DNA from: Oscillospiraceae bacterium
Lineage (GTDB): Bacteria; Bacillota_A; Clostridia; Oscillospirales; Oscillospiraceae
DNA: 7,470 bases
NCBI GenBank assembly: GCA_031265965.1
Contig: JAISBX010000092.1
Location: 1 to 7,470, forward strand
Direction of reading: 5' to 3'
Shown: positions 5,840 to 7,470 of the stretch, in pieces
Layout of the letters: every line of letters starts with the position of its first letter
Numbering within the stretch: the stretch's first letter is position 1
The notes under the pieces: model-generated
What the model saw: only the letters and a program-made list of their open reading frames with translations
The model's database searches: none
Told to the model about the DNA's origin: nothing
Translations under genes and position numbers: made by a program

Positions 5840-7081
5840 TCAATTATCGGGCAGTACGTACCGTCCCGCGGCATATGCCGTAGACCACGCTATTTGCAGA
5901 TTGAACCCGCCTGTGTACGCGTCGGCGTCTATTATCTCGCCCGCAAAATACAGCCCGCGCACCAGCTTCGACTGCATCGTCTTGGGGTCGAGTTCCGGAA
6001 GGCTCACGCCTCCCGACGTGACGACAGCCTCGTCTATCGGCCGCGTACCCGCTATATCGAACGTGAACTCCTTTAACAGCCCCCGCAGCGCCGCGCGCTG
6101 TTCCCGCGTCACCGAATGCGCCTTTGTGTCCGGCGGTATGCCCGTCAGCCTCACCAGCACGGGCGCCAGCTTGCCCGGCACAAGTCTGTTCACTACGTTT
6201 GAAAACGCGCTGTTGGAATATTTTGTAAAATCCCGCACGATACGCGCGTCGAGCGTCCTGACGTCGAGCGCGGACTTCATGTCCACTACGGCCCTGTAGC
6301 CCCCTCCGCTGAAATCGCGCATGTGCGCGCTGGCCGAGAGCGCGAGCGGCCCGGATATTCCGAAGTGCGTGAACAGCAGCTCGCCGAAATCCTCAAACAC
6401 GGGCTTCCCGTCCGGCTTGTCCGCGACGTAAATTTGCAGCCGCACGTTTCGCAGCGTCAGGCCCTGCATTTCGGCGCACACTCCGCTGTCCGCTACGAGC
6501 GGAACGAGCGACGGCTTCGGCGGCGTTACCGTGTGCCCCAGCCGCTCCGCCATTGCGTACCCGTCGCCGGTCGAGCCTGTGCGCGGATACGAAGCGCCTC
6601 CCGTGCACAGTATCACCGCGCGGCAGCGCACCCGCCAGTCTCCGGTGCCTACCGCCGCGACCTCTCCGCCGGCTTCCTCGATCTCCGTCACGCGGCAACG
6701 TTTTAGTTCCACGCCCCGGTCGCGCGCGTACCGCCAAAGCGCGTCCGCGACGTCCCCCGCCTTATCGGACTCGGGAAACACCCTGCCGCCGCGCTCCGTC
6801 TTGAGCGGCACGCCGATAGACTCAAACAGCTCCATAACGCTCTTTGGCGTCATACCGTTCAGCGCGCTCTGCAAAAACCGCGCCCCCGTGGGAATATTTT
6901 CCAAAGCCTCGTCCACGCGGCAATTGTTTGTAAGGTTGCATCTTCCCTTTCCGGTCATACGCAGCTTCACACCGACGCGTCTGTTGCGTTCGCAGATAAG
7001 GACGCTCAATCCCCTCGACGCCGCCGTCGCCGACGCAAGCAGCCCCGCAGCCCCCGCGCCGACCACAATCACATCATACAT
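5840..7081 (-). CDS. HI0933-family FAD-dependent oxidoreductase (BaiN/RdsA-like flavoprotein)
   Basis: A 413-residue flavoprotein. The Rossmann FAD site VIVVGAGAAGLLAS begins at residue 4. GKGRCNLTNNC (44-54) and GGASYPRTGSTGDGY (161-175) are hallmarks of the HI0933 family. GELLFTHFGISGP (233-245) and the C-terminal block GLYFAGEIIDADAYTGGFNLQIAW (about 373-397, in two parts around FAD) complete it. The length is normal. The ATG at 7081 is the only sensible start: the FAD fold begins directly, and an in-frame TGA lies six codons upstream. No Shine-Dalgarno sequence precedes it. Database names such as aminoacetone oxidase family or BaiN come from a few characterised relatives; most members, including those next to cmk in Clostridia, have no known substrate. 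It is probably the first gene of the operon, and its role there is unknown. Confidence 0.93.
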   Translation of the reverse strand: MYDVIVVGAGAAGLLASATAASRGLSVLICERNRRVGVKLRMTGKGRCNLTNNCRVDEALENIPTGARFLQSALNGMTPKSVMELFESIGVPLKTERGGRVFPESDKAGDVADALWRYARDRGVELKRCRVTEIEEAGGEVAAVGTGDWRVRCRAVILCTGGASYPRTGSTGDGYAMAERLGHTVTPPKPSLVPLVADSGVCAEMQGLTLRNVRLQIYVADKPDGKPVFEDFGELLFTHFGISGPLALSASAHMRDFSGGGYRAVVDMKSALDVRTLDARIVRDFTKYSNSAFSNVVNRLVPGKLAPVLVRLTGIPPDTKAHSVTREQRAALRGLLKEFTFDIAGTRPIDEAVVTSGGVSLPELDPKTMQSKLVRGLYFAGEIIDADAYTGGFNLQIAWSTAYAAGRYVLPDN

Positions 7082-7090
7082 AGCGTGACT

Positions 7091-7099
7091 ATTATATCA
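7091..7099 (-). promoter_or_regulatory. Extended -10 promoter of the HI0933-cmk-plsC-ispH/S1-carD-ispDF operon
   Basis: On the minus strand the sequence reads TGATATAAT, a perfect TATAAT with the TG of an extended -10 one base upstream. It stands out as AT-rich in a GC-rich intergenic gap of 49 bp. No good -35 lies 16-18 bp upstream (CTGCGG at 17), which extended -10 promoters can tolerate. The TATAAT ends nine bases before the ATG, so transcription would begin within about 1-4 bases of the start codon. The motif is seen; the activity and the start point are inferred. Read-through from the SPFH gene is also possible, since no terminator is evident between them. Confidence 0.65.
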
Positions 7100-7130
7100 T
7101 ACCATGTCAATAGCCGCAGTGACCGACTTT

Positions 7131-7470
7131 CTACACACCGTCCGTTACCAGCGTCTTCACAAAGGCCGAGATACTCGCTATCGACTGTAAATCGGAGGGG
7201 ATCACAAGCTTTGTCGCCTTGCCGTCCGCTACCTTCGCAAGCGTCTCGTAGCTTTTCAGAAGCATTGCCTTGTCGGACGGGTTAGCGTCGTTTATCTTCA
7301 TAAGACCGACGGCGACGGCCGTCTGTACGCGCTCTATGGCCTCGGCCTCGCCCTCCGCCTCGCGGACCTTGACCTCTTTTTCGGCCTCGGCCGCGAGAAT
7401 TTTTGACTGTTTATCGGCCTCGGCGGCGAGTATGACGGACTCCTTTTGGCCCTCGGCTACGAGGATCGCG
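7131..7470 (-). CDS. C-terminal part of an SPFH/band-7 (stomatin/prohibitin-like) membrane protein
   Basis: The frame enters from the right edge and ends with TAG, giving 112 residues; the N-terminal membrane segment and SPFH core are outside. The visible part starts with four 11-residue repeats (ILVAEGQKESV, ILAAEADKQSK, ILAAEAEKEVK, VREAEGEAEAI), a right-handed coiled-coil pattern rich in Ala and Glu. It ends with ETLAKVADGKATKLVIPSDL, the usual C-terminal block of bacterial stomatin/QmcA-type proteins, then a short helix. Such proteins form large ring- or cage-like oligomers on the membrane, often linked to FtsH or to an NfeD partner. Whether an NfeD gene lies upstream cannot be seen. It is 49 nt before the HI0933 gene, with a promoter between, so it is probably a separate unit. 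Confidence 0.88.
   Translation of the reverse strand, partial: AILVAEGQKESVILAAEADKQSKILAAEAEKEVKVREAEGEAEAIERVQTAVAVGLMKINDANPSDKAMLLKSYETLAKVADGKATKLVIPSDLQSIASISAFVKTLVTDGV

Noticed and set aside
4793..6076. Long plus-strand open frame of 427 codons opposite plsC, cmk and the flavoprotein gene
   Set aside because: It is antisense to three well-recognised genes, has no family motif, and long antisense frames are expected in GC-rich DNA. The same holds for the plus-strand frames at 946-1941 and 2785-3705.
7105..7110. TTGACA on the minus strand as a -35 box for the operon promoter
   Set aside because: It matches the consensus, but only eight bases separate it from the TATAAT; 16-18 are needed. 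No second -10 lies at the right distance.
7100..7125. Terminator hairpin between the SPFH gene and the HI0933 gene
   Set aside because: Only four base pairs (GTCA/TGAC) with no following T run; too weak to support.

Overview
The window looks like a chromosomal piece of a GC-rich, probably anaerobic member of the Clostridia (Firmicutes). The strongest evidence is one reading frame that fuses the isoprenoid enzyme IspH to a four-domain ribosomal protein S1. That fusion is characteristic of Clostridia, as is the gene order flavoprotein - cmk - acyltransferase - ispH/S1. Despite the high GC content, isoleucine is mostly written ATA. No mobile element, CRISPR array, RNA gene or phage gene was seen.

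Layout. Positions 2-178 (+) hold the last 58 codons of an FAD-linked NADH:flavin oxidoreductase, followed by a possible weak terminator. Everything from 206 to 7470 is on the minus strand. In transcription order it begins with the C-terminal part of an SPFH/band-7 (stomatin-like) protein (7470-7131), then a 49-bp gap with a good extended -10 promoter. After that comes a tight run of eight genes: a HI0933-family flavoprotein (7081-5840), cmk (5823-5146), a PlsC-like acyltransferase (5149-4529), ispH-S1 (4532-2343), carD (2341-1865), ispD (1841-1122), ispF (1125-658) and a small flavodoxin-like protein (637-206). Gaps are 1-23 nt, or 4-nt overlaps of the form GTGA/TTGA. This supports one operon with translational coupling and several GTG or TTG starts.

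How the genes work together. ispD, ispF and ispH supply three steps of the MEP route to IPP and DMAPP. cmk provides CDP from CMP (IspF releases CMP), and the acyltransferase makes phosphatidic acid, which also needs CTP for activation. S1 and CarD link the operon to translation initiation and to RNA polymerase promoter opening. The terminal flavodoxin could be an electron carrier; IspH needs a low-potential donor, but this partnership is inference.

The window is mostly ordinary housekeeping DNA, and I do not see an undescribed system. The points most worth a second look are the carD/ispD junction (SD-driven three-codon ORF, duplicated 8-mer, possible shortened CarD), the near-leaderless start of the operon, the ATA bias, and the flavodoxin's position next to the MEP genes.
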